The translations under genes and the position numbers were made by a program. The notes below the pieces were generated by a model. The model was not told the DNA's origin. It searched no databases and worked only from the letters and a program-made list of their open reading frames with translations. From positions 310,001 through 374,000 of the forward strand of contig CAVVVG010000007.1 of assembly GCA_963751615.1 (NCBI GenBank): a stretch of DNA of 64,000 bases. The letters run 5' to 3'. Of the stretch, positions 43,441 to 52,721 are shown piece by piece (the first letter of the stretch is position 1; each line of letters starts with the position of its first letter). Origin of the DNA: Palsa-892 sp963751615 (GTDB lineage Bacteria; Pseudomonadota; Alphaproteobacteria; Rhizobiales; Xanthobacteraceae).

Positions 43441-45810
43441 ATGTCTGTTGAACTCCGCCCAAAATTAATTGGTGCACGCGTGAAGCGTGTAGAGGATCCG
43501 CGCCTACTCACTGGGCAGGGTGCCTATGTTGACGATCGCCGTGCTACTCGGCTCCTTCACATTGCATTTCGCCGCAGTGACCATTCGCACGCGCGTATAG
43601 TCAGCATCGATACCTCGGCGGCGAAAAAACTTCCCGGCGTTTTTGGAGTCTTCACTTGCGTGGACATAGAACCGCTTGCAACGTCGGTACGCGCGACGTC
43701 GCGTACTGAGAATTATCACGCGACTGAAATGTATGCTCTCGCAAAAGACAAAGTTCGTTACGTTGGCGAGCCCGTTGTCGCCGTGTTAGCCGAAAGCCGA
43801 TACATAGCTGAAGACGCACTTGAAGCCCTAGAGATTGAATTCGAAGCGCTCCCGACGGTGGTTGATCCCGAGCTTGCTATGAAGCCGGGCTGCCCCCTTT
43901 TGCACGAAGCGGCTGGAACGAACATTATTTTGACGCGACAATTCGCCCGCGGTGACGCCGATGGAGAACTGCTCACTGCTCCTGTACGCGTTGGCGCACG
44001 TTTTCGGTTTGGACGTAAGACACCAGTTGCGATCGAGAACCGAACATATCTTGCGGAATATGACGCAGGACGCCAAGCGCTCACTTACTACACTTCGACA
44101 CAAGTACCTGGAATTTTGCGGGACGCGCTCGTAGATATCTTGAACGTTCCTAGTCATCAGCTGCGAGTAATTGCGCCTGACGTCGGAGGCGGGTTTGGCG
44201 GAAAGAGTTCTCTCTACCCCGAGGAGATCGTCGTCTGCGCATTAGCAAAACATCTTGGCCGGTCGGTCAAATTTGTTAGCGATCGACTTGAGGATTTGGC
44301 AGCCACAAGTCATGGCTTCGATGAAATCGTCGACGCGGAAATGGGATTCGATGTCGATGGCAACATAATCTCGTATCGAGCTGAGGTTATTGGCGATATT
44401 GGCGCCTATTCAATTTATCCTTGGACTGCTGCGCTTGAGCCCGTGCAAGTCATTAGCTTCCTGCCCGGTCCCTATAAAATTCCGAATTATCGCGGCCGTG
44501 TTCAAGCCGTCGCAACATCGAAAGCGCCAATGGGCCCCTATCGCGGTGTTGGGCGTCCAATTTCTACATTTGTTACCGAGCGCCTTATCGATATGGCAGC
44601 AACAAAGCTTGGAATAGATCCGGTCACTCTGCGGCTCCAGAATTTTGTTCAGCCAAATGAATTTCCGTACAAGACTTGCTCTGGCATTGTTTGGGATCAA
44701 TCAAATTTTACAGAATGTCTCACACGCGCACGCGTCGATATCGGTTACGAACCCTTTCTAAAAGAACAAATCGACGCCCGTCGCAAAGGTCGATGGCTTG
44801 GTATCGGCTTTGCTTCTTATGCCGAACTAACTGGAATTGGTTCACGTATTTCGGCAGCACCTGGAATGCCCATCAATACCGGCACCGAATTATCGACAGT
44901 TAAGATCGATTCGACAGGCTCCGTTACAGCGGCTTTTGGAATTGCATCTCATGGTCAGGGTCTCGAAACAACGCTTGCGCAAGTCGTCGCGGAAGAACTT
45001 GGCGCCCGTCTTGAGGATGTACGCGTAATCCAGGGAGACAGCGCCGCCGTTGCACATAGCACGGGTACCTATGCGAGTCGCAGTGCAGTTCTTGCTGGTG
45101 GCGCTGCGACGCTTGCAGCAAAAGCCGTTCGGGAAAAAGTTATTCGTGTCGCATCACATCTGCTCGAAGCAGCACAAAGCGATATCAATGTTGAGGACGG
45201 CGTAGTTTTCGTCATCGGTACGGATCGAAAACTTACTTTTAAAGAACTCGCGCGAGCTGTCTATTCAGAAATGGGGCGATTGCCGCTTGAGCAAAAAGAG
45301 GATCTTGAGGCAACCAAACAATACGATCCTGTTTTTGGCACCACGACTTCGGCAACACATGTCGCCATTGTGGAGGTCGACCCTGAAACCTTTCAAGTGA
45401 AGCCGCTCCGCTATCTGGTCGTCGAGGATTGCGGAAAGATGATCAACCCGCTGATTGTCGATGGTCAAGTTCACGGTGGTGTTGCCCAGGGAATTGGCGC
45501 AGCCCTACTCGAAAAGGTGGTTTACGACGACAAGGGCCAGCTCCTGACTGCGAGTCTAGTCGACTATCTCATCCCTTCCGCCAGCGATATTCCACCGATG
45601 AAAGTGGTCCACCTGGAAACAGAATCTCTCTCCACCATGGGTGGATTTCGCGGCATGGGCGAAGGTGGAACAATTGGGGCACCAGCTGCAATTGCTAACG
45701 CGGTTTCGAATGCCTTATCGCACTTGAATATTGGCGTCACGGAGCTTCCGATTACGCCGGAGCAGCTTTTTGGTTTGGCTCACCAATCAAGAATTCAAGA
45801 AAGGAAATAG
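43441..45810 (+). CDS. Molybdenum hydroxylase large (molybdopterin) subunit, XdhC/CoxL form II-type
   Basis: A 789-residue catalytic subunit binding the Mo-pterin cytosine dinucleotide cofactor. Features are GARVKRVEDPRLLTGQGAYV at the N-terminus, DVGGGFGGKSSLYPEEIVV, MGPYRGVGRPISTFVTERLI, and the active-site Glu in FRGMGEGGTIGAPAAI near the C-terminus. The AYxCSFR motif of true CO dehydrogenase is absent, so it hydroxylates a C-H bond of an organic, perhaps heteroaromatic, substrate. The GGGG ribosome site precedes ATG 43441. It completes the M-S-(lactonase)-L gene order. Confidence 0.93.
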   Translation: MSVELRPKLIGARVKRVEDPRLLTGQGAYVDDRRATRLLHIAFRRSDHSHARIVSIDTSAAKKLPGVFGVFTCVDIEPLATSVRATSRTENYHATEMYALAKDKVRYVGEPVVAVLAESRYIAEDALEALEIEFEALPTVVDPELAMKPGCPLLHEAAGTNIILTRQFARGDADGELLTAPVRVGARFRFGRKTPVAIENRTYLAEYDAGRQALTYYTSTQVPGILRDALVDILNVPSHQLRVIAPDVGGGFGGKSSLYPEEIVVCALAKHLGRSVKFVSDRLEDLAATSHGFDEIVDAEMGFDVDGNIISYRAEVIGDIGAYSIYPWTAALEPVQVISFLPGPYKIPNYRGRVQAVATSKAPMGPYRGVGRPISTFVTERLIDMAATKLGIDPVTLRLQNFVQPNEFPYKTCSGIVWDQSNFTECLTRARVDIGYEPFLKEQIDARRKGRWLGIGFASYAELTGIGSRISAAPGMPINTGTELSTVKIDSTGSVTAAFGIASHGQGLETTLAQVVAEELGARLEDVRVIQGDSAAVAHSTGTYASRSAVLAGGAATLAAKAVREKVIRVASHLLEAAQSDINVEDGVVFVIGTDRKLTFKELARAVYSEMGRLPLEQKEDLEATKQYDPVFGTTTSATHVAIVEVDPETFQVKPLRYLVVEDCGKMINPLIVDGQVHGGVAQGIGAALLEKVVYDDKGQLLTASLVDYLIPSASDIPPMKVVHLETESLSTMGGFRGMGEGGTIGAPAAIANAVSNALSHLNIGVTELPITPEQLFGLAHQSRIQERK

Positions 45811-45812
45811 TT

Positions 45813-46571
45813 ATGGATCTTGGACTCAAGGGAACAGTTGCCTTGGTCACGGGAGGTGGGCGAGACGTAGGGCGGGAAATTGCCCTCGTTTTGGCTGCCG
45901 AGGGAGTTTCTGTTGCGGTGAACTATCGTAATTCGACCAAGGAAGCCGAAGCAGTTGTGAATGAAATCATGAAGGCTGGCGGAAAGGCGATTGCTTATGG
46001 CGCTGATATTGGAAACTACGATGAAGTTCGCAAAATGATCGACAAAGTCGCGAAAGATTTTGGTGGTCTCGATATTTTGGTCAATAATGCGGGTGTCGTA
46101 AAACGCCAGCCTTTCGTTGAAACAAAGCCGGAAGATTGGAAGCGCCATATAGATGTTTGTCTTTATGGTGCAATTCACTGCTGTCATGCGGCAGCGCGCT
46201 ATCTAGAGAAAAGCAAAAATGGACAAATCATAAGTTTTGCAGGCAATTCATCACGCGTTGGTGAGGCCGGTCTCGCTCTTGCCGCCGCCGGACGTGCTGG
46301 AGTTATCGCGTTGATGAAATCCCTCGCTCGAGAGTTCGGGCGCTTCGGCATAACGGCCAATGCACTCGCACTGGGACTTGTTGAGTCAAGTCACAACGAC
46401 AAGGCATGGCTAGAAGCCAATCGTGACAAAATTCTTCGCAATTACGCAATTCGTCGCCTCGGCACACCTTCTGATGCGGCCGGTGCCGTAGCCTTTCTCG
46501 CTTCCAAACACGCAAGCTGGATTACTGGTCAGGTGCTCAGCATTAATGGCGGCTTCGCTATGGTGGGCTGA
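45813..46571 (+). CDS. Divergent short-chain dehydrogenase without canonical Tyr/Lys
   Basis: A 252-residue SDR-fold protein. The cofactor loop is TGGGRDVGREIA (Asp in place of the usual Gly), NNAGVVKRQPF is present, and the C-terminus has WITGQVLSINGGFAMVG. The YxxxK position reads LAAAGRAGVIALMKSLAREF: Ala157 for Tyr and Arg161 for Lys, resembling the layout of 2,4-dienoyl- or trans-2-enoyl-CoA reductase-type SDRs. It may therefore reduce an enoyl-CoA rather than oxidise an alcohol. ATG 45813 follows AGGAAA, two nt after the large-subunit stop. Confidence 0.87.
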   Translation: MDLGLKGTVALVTGGGRDVGREIALVLAAEGVSVAVNYRNSTKEAEAVVNEIMKAGGKAIAYGADIGNYDEVRKMIDKVAKDFGGLDILVNNAGVVKRQPFVETKPEDWKRHIDVCLYGAIHCCHAAARYLEKSKNGQIISFAGNSSRVGEAGLALAAAGRAGVIALMKSLAREFGRFGITANALALGLVESSHNDKAWLEANRDKILRNYAIRRLGTPSDAAGAVAFLASKHASWITGQVLSINGGFAMVG

Positions 46572-46621
46572 TGGAAAATATCGACGCCTGAGAACGGAAA
46601 GTGAGGAGATGGGGGATTTCG

Positions 46622-48181
46622 ATGTTACGAACCGAAATGATTACACCAATTCATGTGCTACTTCAGCGTCATGCAAAAGAACGTCCGAATAAGCTTGCAT
46701 ATCGCGATCAGCACAAATCGGTGACATATGGTGATCTCATTAATAAGACAGCAAATCTTGCTGGTCACTTGATAGAGCTAGACATTAACCCTGGTGACGC
46801 TGTTGCGATTTGGTTACCGAATTCTGTTGCTTGGATAGAAACATGCTTTGCCATCACGCGCGCGGGCGGAATTGCTGTTCCGATTAGTTACGATGCAACC
46901 GAGTCAGAAGCTGTTTATCGATTGCGCGATGCGCAATGTCGAGCACTAGTGACTACCGACGAACGGGAAACATTGCTGTCAAACGCTAAGCCAGAGCTAG
47001 AAAATCTTAAGACGGTAATTCTTGTCGATCGAGGATCATCTCCAAAGAACGGTATTCGTTATTCCGATCTGCTGAACAAAAAGTCTGGAAAGCTACCACT
47101 CGATCCGAAAATAATCAATTCACCGGCGTTCATAGTTTACACGTCAGGCACGACAGGTCGCGCGAAGGGTGTCGTTCTTACATTACGTGGAATGTTGTGG
47201 GTTATTGCCGCATGCTGGGCCCCGATCGCGCAGCTTTCGGAAAAGGACTACGTGTTATCCCCCCTCCCCTTGTTTCATTCGTACGCATTAAATCTATCGG
47301 CACTTGGAATATTGGCCACGGGTGCAAGCGAGTACATTCTTGAGAAATATTCTACGGCTGACGCTCTACGTTTGCTGAAAAGCGAGCCCTTCACGTTTTT
47401 TCCGGGCGTGCCGACGATGTTTCACTATCTGCTTGAGGCGATCGACAAAGAAGGTGCAACGAAATTTCCATCTCTACAACTCTGTGTATCGGCCGGCGCA
47501 ATCATGCCAGCTACGCTTAATCATGAATTTGAGCGCAAAGTGAACGTGCCCTTATTAGACGGGTATGGAATTACAGAGACCTCCACTATGGTGACAATGA
47601 ACTGGCCCTCTGGCGGCCGCATCTTGGGTTCTTGCGGCCTTCCTGTACCCGGAGTCATGGTTCGTATTGTCGATCCAACAAACGGGCTTGATGTTAAGAT
47701 TGGCGATGAAGGCGAGCTAATAGTCAGGGGCCCCAACGTGATGCTCGGCTATCACGAAAAACCGGCAGAGACTTCGGCCGCGCTTAAGGACGGTTGGTAT
47801 CACACTGGAGATCTCGCGAAAAGTGATCCGAACGGATTTCTCACGATCACTGGCCGCCTGAAAGAACTGATTATACGTGGCGGCCAGAATATTGCTCCCG
47901 CAGAAATCGAAGAAGTCGTGAACGCGAATGAAATGGTGCTTGATTCCGCGGTGATTGGTATCCCCCATGAGAAATTGGGAGAAGTTCCCATTATCTTCGT
48001 TGTGCCGCGTCCGGGAAAGCAATTCGATACCGACAAGCTTTTGGCTCATTGCAAGTCGAAACTTTCTGCGTACAAAATTCCGCAAGCCTTCCATATCGTG
48101 GAGCAGATTCCTCGAACTGGCTCAGGAAAAATTATGCGTTTCAAGCTTCGTGATGCATTGGCAAGTGGGAAGACCGCATGA
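46622..48181 (+). CDS. AMP-forming acyl/aryl-CoA ligase
   Basis: A 519-residue ANL-family ligase. The P-loop is VYTSGTTGRAKGVVLT, the A5 motif DGYGITETSTMV, the A7 motif YHTGDLAKSDPNG, the A8 hinge LKELIIRGGQNIAPAEIEEV, and the C-terminal Lys is in RTGSGKIMRFKLRDAL. It would activate the pathway acid to a CoA thioester with ATP. A GTG at 46601 is in frame, but ATG 46622 has GAGGAG upstream. Its place in the hydroxylase operon suggests the substrate is an aromatic or heterocyclic carboxylate. Confidence 0.9.
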   Translation: MLRTEMITPIHVLLQRHAKERPNKLAYRDQHKSVTYGDLINKTANLAGHLIELDINPGDAVAIWLPNSVAWIETCFAITRAGGIAVPISYDATESEAVYRLRDAQCRALVTTDERETLLSNAKPELENLKTVILVDRGSSPKNGIRYSDLLNKKSGKLPLDPKIINSPAFIVYTSGTTGRAKGVVLTLRGMLWVIAACWAPIAQLSEKDYVLSPLPLFHSYALNLSALGILATGASEYILEKYSTADALRLLKSEPFTFFPGVPTMFHYLLEAIDKEGATKFPSLQLCVSAGAIMPATLNHEFERKVNVPLLDGYGITETSTMVTMNWPSGGRILGSCGLPVPGVMVRIVDPTNGLDVKIGDEGELIVRGPNVMLGYHEKPAETSAALKDGWYHTGDLAKSDPNGFLTITGRLKELIIRGGQNIAPAEIEEVVNANEMVLDSAVIGIPHEKLGEVPIIFVVPRPGKQFDTDKLLAHCKSKLSAYKIPQAFHIVEQIPRTGSGKIMRFKLRDALASGKTA

Positions 48182-48387
48182 CGTCTCTGAAAATATTTGA
48201 GGACTACATCCGCTCAGGAGACTGCAATGGCCGACGCCGAGACACGATACAGCTGATCACACGGAAATCGGACGACACATCGAAAGACTAAAGGCCTAGG
48301 CAGAACGCTTGGGCCATCATCAATTCTGAATTTTCGGGACGACCGCAACTTTTACAATTCTTGAATCCTGGCAAATTGGAGTTTGCA

Positions 48388-48813
48388 ATGAGTGACGATC
48401 AGAGTGAAAAGTTGGGTGAACTTTTCGAACGCGGCCTCAAGCTGCGTCGAGAGGTGCTTGGTCCAGAATATGTCGACGGATCGCTCAATAGCGCCAACGA
48501 CTTTATGATGGCATTTCAGCGCATCACAACTGAATGGTGCTGGGGTTATGCGTGGGGGCGGCCCGGCCTAGATAAGAAAACCCGCAGCATGCTCAATCTT
48601 GCGATGCTCACCGCTCTTGGCAAAAGCCCAGAGATTAAGCTGCATGTACGTGGCGCGATCAACAACGGCCTCAGCGTAGAGGACATCAAGGAAGTTCTGC
48701 TACATGCGACGGTCTATTGCGGAATTCCCTCCGGCCTCGACGCCTTCAAGGCCGCCAATGAAGCGCTCAAGGAAATGGGCAAAGTGCCCGCAACCGGCGG
48801 CACAAAGCGTTAA
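48388..48813 (+). CDS. Carboxymuconolactone decarboxylase family protein
   Basis: A 141-residue protein of the CMD/AhpD-like family: NDFMMAFQRITTEWCWGYAW, RPGLDKKTRSMLNLAMLTAL, KLHVRGAINNGLSVEDIKEV, LLHATVYCGIPSGLDAFKAA. True enzymes decarboxylate gamma-carboxymuconolactone; others are peroxidase-like. The ATG at 48388 has GGAG upstream, whereas the frame opens at 48361. About 200 nt without a clear gene separate it from the ligase. It is probably the last gene of the catabolic operon. Confidence 0.87.
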   Translation: MSDDQSEKLGELFERGLKLRREVLGPEYVDGSLNSANDFMMAFQRITTEWCWGYAWGRPGLDKKTRSMLNLAMLTALGKSPEIKLHVRGAINNGLSVEDIKEVLLHATVYCGIPSGLDAFKAANEALKEMGKVPATGGTKR

Positions 48814-49170
48814 TAGCATGTCCGCATAACTGTCTTGAAGAGCGTGCTCGGCGTGTAAATAACCAGCGCGCACTGGTCGATCGCAAAGGATGGTTGAGTC
48901 CCAATTCCGATCAAACCGGGTTGGTACTGGCGGTAGGTGTTAAATACCACCGGAAAGAATGACTGCGCATATATTGTGTTCCGCAGGCGGTGCAAATGAA
49001 TATGTCCAGATCAGCTCTCACGGAATTTGTAGCGCGGGCACGGGTTAAGCGTTGCTGATGTCAAGCCATTTCAGTGGTAGTTGGCACAACAGCGAAAAAG
49101 TAGCTGCCCGTTTATATCCGGACACGTTTCCGATTATTCTGCTTATTCTTAGAATCAGCCGGCATCATAA
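48814..49170. other. Intergenic region after the catabolic operon
   Basis: No gene, repeat or clear terminator was recognised in these ~360 nt, which lie between two convergent units. Confidence 0.4.
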
Positions 49171-49971
49171 TTAGGCTCTGATATGATTATCGGAATGGGA
49201 AGGTTCATTTTTCGTATCGGCTGTTGGTTGCAAGTCGTCGGCAGTCAGCGCCGCGAGTACAATTTCCCAAGCGGCGTTGATCTGCTGTATCCTTGCGGTT
49301 CGTTGCTCGAGTTCCTCCGGATTGCAACTGAGATCCGGATGCCAAACACGTCGCAACGCGTCGACCACTGCCTTGACGACCTTCTTGGGTGTCGTCCTGC
49401 TTACATTAAGTAAACGACAAGCTTCGTCTAACGATTGCGGTATCTCGCTCCCTCCCTCTGCCACGTTTCTGATCATTTTGAGATCGAACCGAATCTGGTC
49501 GACTAGTTCTTGCGCCTTATCCCATCGCCCTCGATCAAGATATTCAGCGAAACATTCAGAGCCCATCCAGGCTCTGATCCGGTCGATCTCGTCCACAAGC
49601 GTCCCGCTCCCACTGCTGATAACAGCGTTCTTGGTCCATTCGAATTCGCGTTGCGCTTCGCCATATGACTGCGCCCAGTGTCGTAGCTCTCCAAGATAGG
49701 TCGCAAGCGATTGCTCTGCGGCAATAAGCTTGCCAAGCGCGTCCTTCGAGCGTCGCTTCGCCCGCCAGATCAAAATATCTCTGCAGATCTTGGTTGTATC
49801 TATCTTGGTCACTATCCCCATGGAAATAAAACTATCAGATATGTCCCGCCCAATCAGAACAATCTTCTGAATTATCTCAGTTTCAGCATTGAGACGCGGG
49901 GAAACGAGCGCGAACAACTCGGCCTTCATGAGGCGATAGAATTCTTTTTTTACAAACGGCTGAAACAACAA
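49171..49971 (-). CDS. J-domain protein (C-terminal part of a probable membrane/J-domain protein)
   Basis: A 266-residue frame. The first part is helical (KKEFYRLMKAELFALVSPRL, GEAQREFEWTKNAVI); the C-terminal region SLDEACRLLNVSRTTPKKVV, then ALRRVWHPDLSCNPEELEQR and INAAWEIVLAAL form a J domain with the HPD motif, which stimulates Hsp70 ATPase. The putative TTG start lies inside the end of the upstream membrane-protein frame (49883-50317). The proteins probably form one polypeptide: deleting one base near 49963 would join …LISQFV to FQPFVKKEFY. If so, the J domain is anchored to the inner membrane. Confidence 0.7.
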   Translation of the reverse strand: MLFQPFVKKEFYRLMKAELFALVSPRLNAETEIIQKIVLIGRDISDSFISMGIVTKIDTTKICRDILIWRAKRRSKDALGKLIAAEQSLATYLGELRHWAQSYGEAQREFEWTKNAVISSGSGTLVDEIDRIRAWMGSECFAEYLDRGRWDKAQELVDQIRFDLKMIRNVAEGGSEIPQSLDEACRLLNVSRTTPKKVVKAVVDALRRVWHPDLSCNPEELEQRTARIQQINAAWEIVLAALTADDLQPTADTKNEPSHSDNHIRA

Positions 49972-50317
49972 ATTGTGAGATGAGTGCCATCGCAGCAGTA
50001 GTCACGCCAGCGATAAACCAAAAGATTTGAAGTTCCGACTCTCTTCCTAACAGGGTTGTCGCAATCAGTATTACAAACATGGCGGCCACTGTGGCCCATT
50101 CCAAGGTAACTGTTGGCCACGGAAGTTTCCGACTTTCAAGATCCCACGAGAGATTGCCTTCGACGACGCTCAGATTGATTTGCTTCAGCAGCTCTCGATC
50201 ATTTTTCAGAAGCTGAATACTCCAATAACGCAATACAATAAAAAATGTGCCAACCGCAGCAAGCGCTGGCGCAACTAATAATACGACAATTGCTAAAGCA
50301 ATTATGCCAAATGACAT
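49883..50317 (-). CDS. Membrane protein, probable N-terminal half of the J-domain protein
   Basis: A 144-residue frame from ATG 50317 (GGGGA ribosome site), longer if the in-frame start at 50338 is used. It has one strongly hydrophobic N-terminal helix (IIALAIVVLLVAPALAAVGT) and two more around 85-130 (ATVAAMFVILIATTLLG and FWFIAGVTTAAMALISQF). The last ~25 residues after LISQFV (…CKKRILSPHEGRVVRARF) look like read-through in the wrong frame, because the downstream J-domain frame begins with a good continuation. The intact gene would be about 1.15 kb. Confidence 0.6.
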   Translation of the reverse strand: MSFGIIALAIVVLLVAPALAAVGTFFIVLRYWSIQLLKNDRELLKQINLSVVEGNLSWDLESRKLPWPTVTLEWATVAAMFVILIATTLLGRESELQIFWFIAGVTTAAMALISQFVVSAVCKKRILSPHEGRVVRARFPASQC

Positions 50318-50846
50318 AATGTCCCCAAAGTAAAACACACATGCCCATTTTTGCGAGCACTGACCCCCGCACGCTCAGTATCAGCACAGAGCAATTCGAC
50401 AAGACTACGACGCGTTGCAAACAATCACCCGTTAGGCTTGATGGACTTTGGAAATAAAGTCCTTCAGTTAACTGCGCAATTTTAAAACTTGTTTCATAAA
50501 TTTTTTTGAGAGCTCGACCGTATCAGCTCTGAGTAAAACAACCGTTCATGATTTGAATAATTTAGGGCTGCAGCAAAATCGCTTTGAAAATAAAATTTGT
50601 TGAAATTTAAAATCATTCCCGCAAATGTTTTTCGGTCACCAGTCTTGGCGATTAAAGAATTGTGGCATCAGATCGACGACTGAGTAAGAAGCAAGTCGAA
50701 GTATTGCCAGTCGCTTGAGGCGCGTTTGTATTGACGCTCATGAGGAAGTCTTGGACGAATTGGGAGCATAGTTCGGAGGATACCGGGAGTTCCATTGACG
50801 CAGACAAGCGAAGGGTAGCAAGATGTTCACTTGCAAGGAGGCCATC
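50318..50846. other. Intergenic region, AT-rich
   Basis: No gene is supported. The stretch around 50440-50640 is AT-rich and lies between two divergently oriented genes, so it probably contains promoters. No dyad or known box was identified. Confidence 0.4.
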
Positions 50847-51623
50847 ATGTCGAAATCCAGTGTTCGTGCCGCGTCCGCCAAGGGACAGGTCCCCACCATC
50901 GTCTGCATTAACCGCGCTACCTCGTCGCTAGAAGTTCCTTTCGGTAAGCTGGTGAGCGCGATGCAATCGTACGTCGACAATCACGTCGCACCAGTATGGG
51001 GTACCCCCGCGAAGCTCATGAGTGGGACGGACTTTCTCAAAGGGGCATGGGCGATTGAATTCCTGGACAATGCCGATCACTTTCTGGGGGGGCAGACAGA
51101 AGCGTACCACCTCACACCCCACGGCCTACCGCTCGCCAAGGTATTCGTGGTTAACACAATCCTGCACGGCGACTTCGTCAGCGTGGCCGCCTCGCACGAG
51201 CTGGTCGAGATGCTTGTCGATCCGGCAATTAATCTGATGACGACCGGTACCAAGTCGCGCGGTCTGGGTACCGCGCGCACCATGTATGCTTATGAAGTCG
51301 TCGACCCCGTCCAGAAGCTCAGCTTCAATGTCCACGGCATCCCGATGAGCAACTTCGTCTACCCCTCGTATTTCGAGGCGTTCCACCAGCCTGGCTCCAC
51401 GCAATTCGATCACATGAAGAAGGTGAAGCGGCCATTCCAGATCCTGCCCGGCGGCAACCAGTTCATCTTCAAGGGGGGCAAAAGGGGCAAATGGTCGGTG
51501 CTGCAGTTCCGCACAAAGGAGAAGCCATTCCGGCGAGAGGATCATCGCGGACATCGCAGCGAGACGCGCATCACTGGTGGGGCGCGTCGCCCGACGCAGA
51601 AGCGGGCAGTGCGCGGCGGCTGA
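50847..51623 (+). CDS. Unknown protein with a SHExxE motif
   Basis: A 258-residue protein with no family I can name. It carries VSVAASHELVEMLVDPAINL (His117, Glu118, Glu121) followed about 30 residues later by YAYEVVDPVQ. This SHExxExxxDP…ExxDP arrangement resembles some bacterial peptidase-like proteins of uncertain activity, but it is not the HExxH zinc motif. No signal peptide is evident. The tail after about 210 is very basic (GGARRPTQKRAVRGG), perhaps nucleic-acid binding. ATG 50847 has an excellent AAGGAGG ribosome site. It is monocistronic and its base composition looks higher in GC than the flanking sequence. Confidence 0.7.
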   Translation: MSKSSVRAASAKGQVPTIVCINRATSSLEVPFGKLVSAMQSYVDNHVAPVWGTPAKLMSGTDFLKGAWAIEFLDNADHFLGGQTEAYHLTPHGLPLAKVFVVNTILHGDFVSVAASHELVEMLVDPAINLMTTGTKSRGLGTARTMYAYEVVDPVQKLSFNVHGIPMSNFVYPSYFEAFHQPGSTQFDHMKKVKRPFQILPGGNQFIFKGGKRGKWSVLQFRTKEKPFRREDHRGHRSETRITGGARRPTQKRAVRGG

Positions 51624-51743
51624 TCGGGCACACGCCGAGAAGCGTCACAAGCGCCCGCCAAATCGGTGCTAATCGGACCTTGAGCATCTCAGGCGAGATT
51701 GGTCTTCCGGGTCCCTATACGTGCGCCTTGCGCAAATCAAGAT

Positions 51744-52721
51744 TCACTTCGCAGAAGCTGTTCCTTCTCGCGCGTGACGCTGATGAATGACTTCCATTAG
51801 GCCTAAAATTCCGCGCGGCATGAAGATGATAAAAAGAATAAGAAGGATCCCGTAAATCGTATTGGCGGCGCCAATGAAATTCACCCCGAACCAAACTCGT
51901 AAGCCTTCGGTAAGCGCGAGAGTGAAAAGCGAGCCAACGGTTGGTCCTAGCATCGAATACATTCCGCCAGCAATCGCTGCGAAGACGATCTGCAAGGAAA
52001 CCGCAATTCCCGAAACTGTTTCGGGATTGAGATACATCAGATATTGACCGAACAGCGCGCCACCGAAGGCTGTCAATGCAGCGCTGATAACGGTGATGCG
52101 CAGCTTCTCACGCAACACGTCGATGCCCATTGCAGCGGCGGCTTCCTCGTCTTCCGAGATCGCTTCCAGGGCTTCACGGCCAATGCCGCGATCGACCCAA
52201 CGCCAAATTACGAGACCGATAAGCCATACAACAAGTACAATTCCATAAAAATAAGTTTTTTCTGGAAATTGCAGCGCGTACCAGGAGTGGCCAGTGAGTT
52301 TTTGGGTCATGCCGAGCGAACCGCCTGTGATATCACGCTCCGCGACGATAAAAAGCAACACCACCTGTCCGAGAGCCAAAGTCACAAGTGCAAAATAATG
52401 CCCGATGACTTTCAGGCGAAAGCACGGATAGCCAATGATGACGGCGAGACAAATCGACAGCAATACGCCAATCGGAATACCAATCCATGGCGTCATCCCA
52501 TAATAATTCCAAAGCAATGCAGGTACGTAGGCGCCGATCCCCATGAAAGCGCCGTGTCCGAGTGAGACGAAGCCAAACCGGCCCATCAACGACCAGGCTG
52601 TATAAATGAAGCCCCAAAGAAATATCTGAATGATCAGGTGAAGAAAATAAGTCGGTACGATGAACGGAATAACCACAAGAATTCCGATGCCGACGACCGC
52701 CAAGATTTTTTGCATATTCAT
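51744..52721 (-). CDS. Branched-chain amino-acid-type ABC permease (LivM family), second system
   Basis: A 325-residue permease with about ten hydrophobic helices: WSLMGRFGFVSLGHGAFMGI, CFRLKVIGHYFALVTLALGQ, EDEEAAAAMGIDVLREKLRI with the ATPase-contact loop, and AGGMYSMLGPTVGSLFTLAL. It is the last gene of the second liv operon and overlaps the repaired livH by four bases. The substrate is unknown; the adjacent CnbZ-like gene hints at an aromatic or nitroaromatic compound. Confidence 0.92.
   Translation of the reverse strand: MNMQKILAVVGIGILVVIPFIVPTYFLHLIIQIFLWGFIYTAWSLMGRFGFVSLGHGAFMGIGAYVPALLWNYYGMTPWIGIPIGVLLSICLAVIIGYPCFRLKVIGHYFALVTLALGQVVLLFIVAERDITGGSLGMTQKLTGHSWYALQFPEKTYFYGIVLVVWLIGLVIWRWVDRGIGREALEAISEDEEAAAAMGIDVLREKLRITVISAALTAFGGALFGQYLMYLNPETVSGIAVSLQIVFAAIAGGMYSMLGPTVGSLFTLALTEGLRVWFGVNFIGAANTIYGILLILFIIFMPRGILGLMEVIHQRHAREGTASAK

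Noticed and set aside
41298..45810. 4-Hydroxybenzoyl-CoA reductase or CO dehydrogenase
   Set aside because: The FAD subunit lacks the extra iron-sulfur insert of the former and the large subunit lacks the AYxCSFR motif of the latter.
49955..49985. Run of seven A in the overlap of the two J-domain frames as a programmed frameshift site
   Set aside because: A -1 slip on the A run would enter a different frame from the one used downstream; the fusion needs a +1 shift, so a simple indel is more likely.
50847..51623. HExxH zinc protease
   Set aside because: The motif is HELVE, without the second His, so a classical zincin is not supported.
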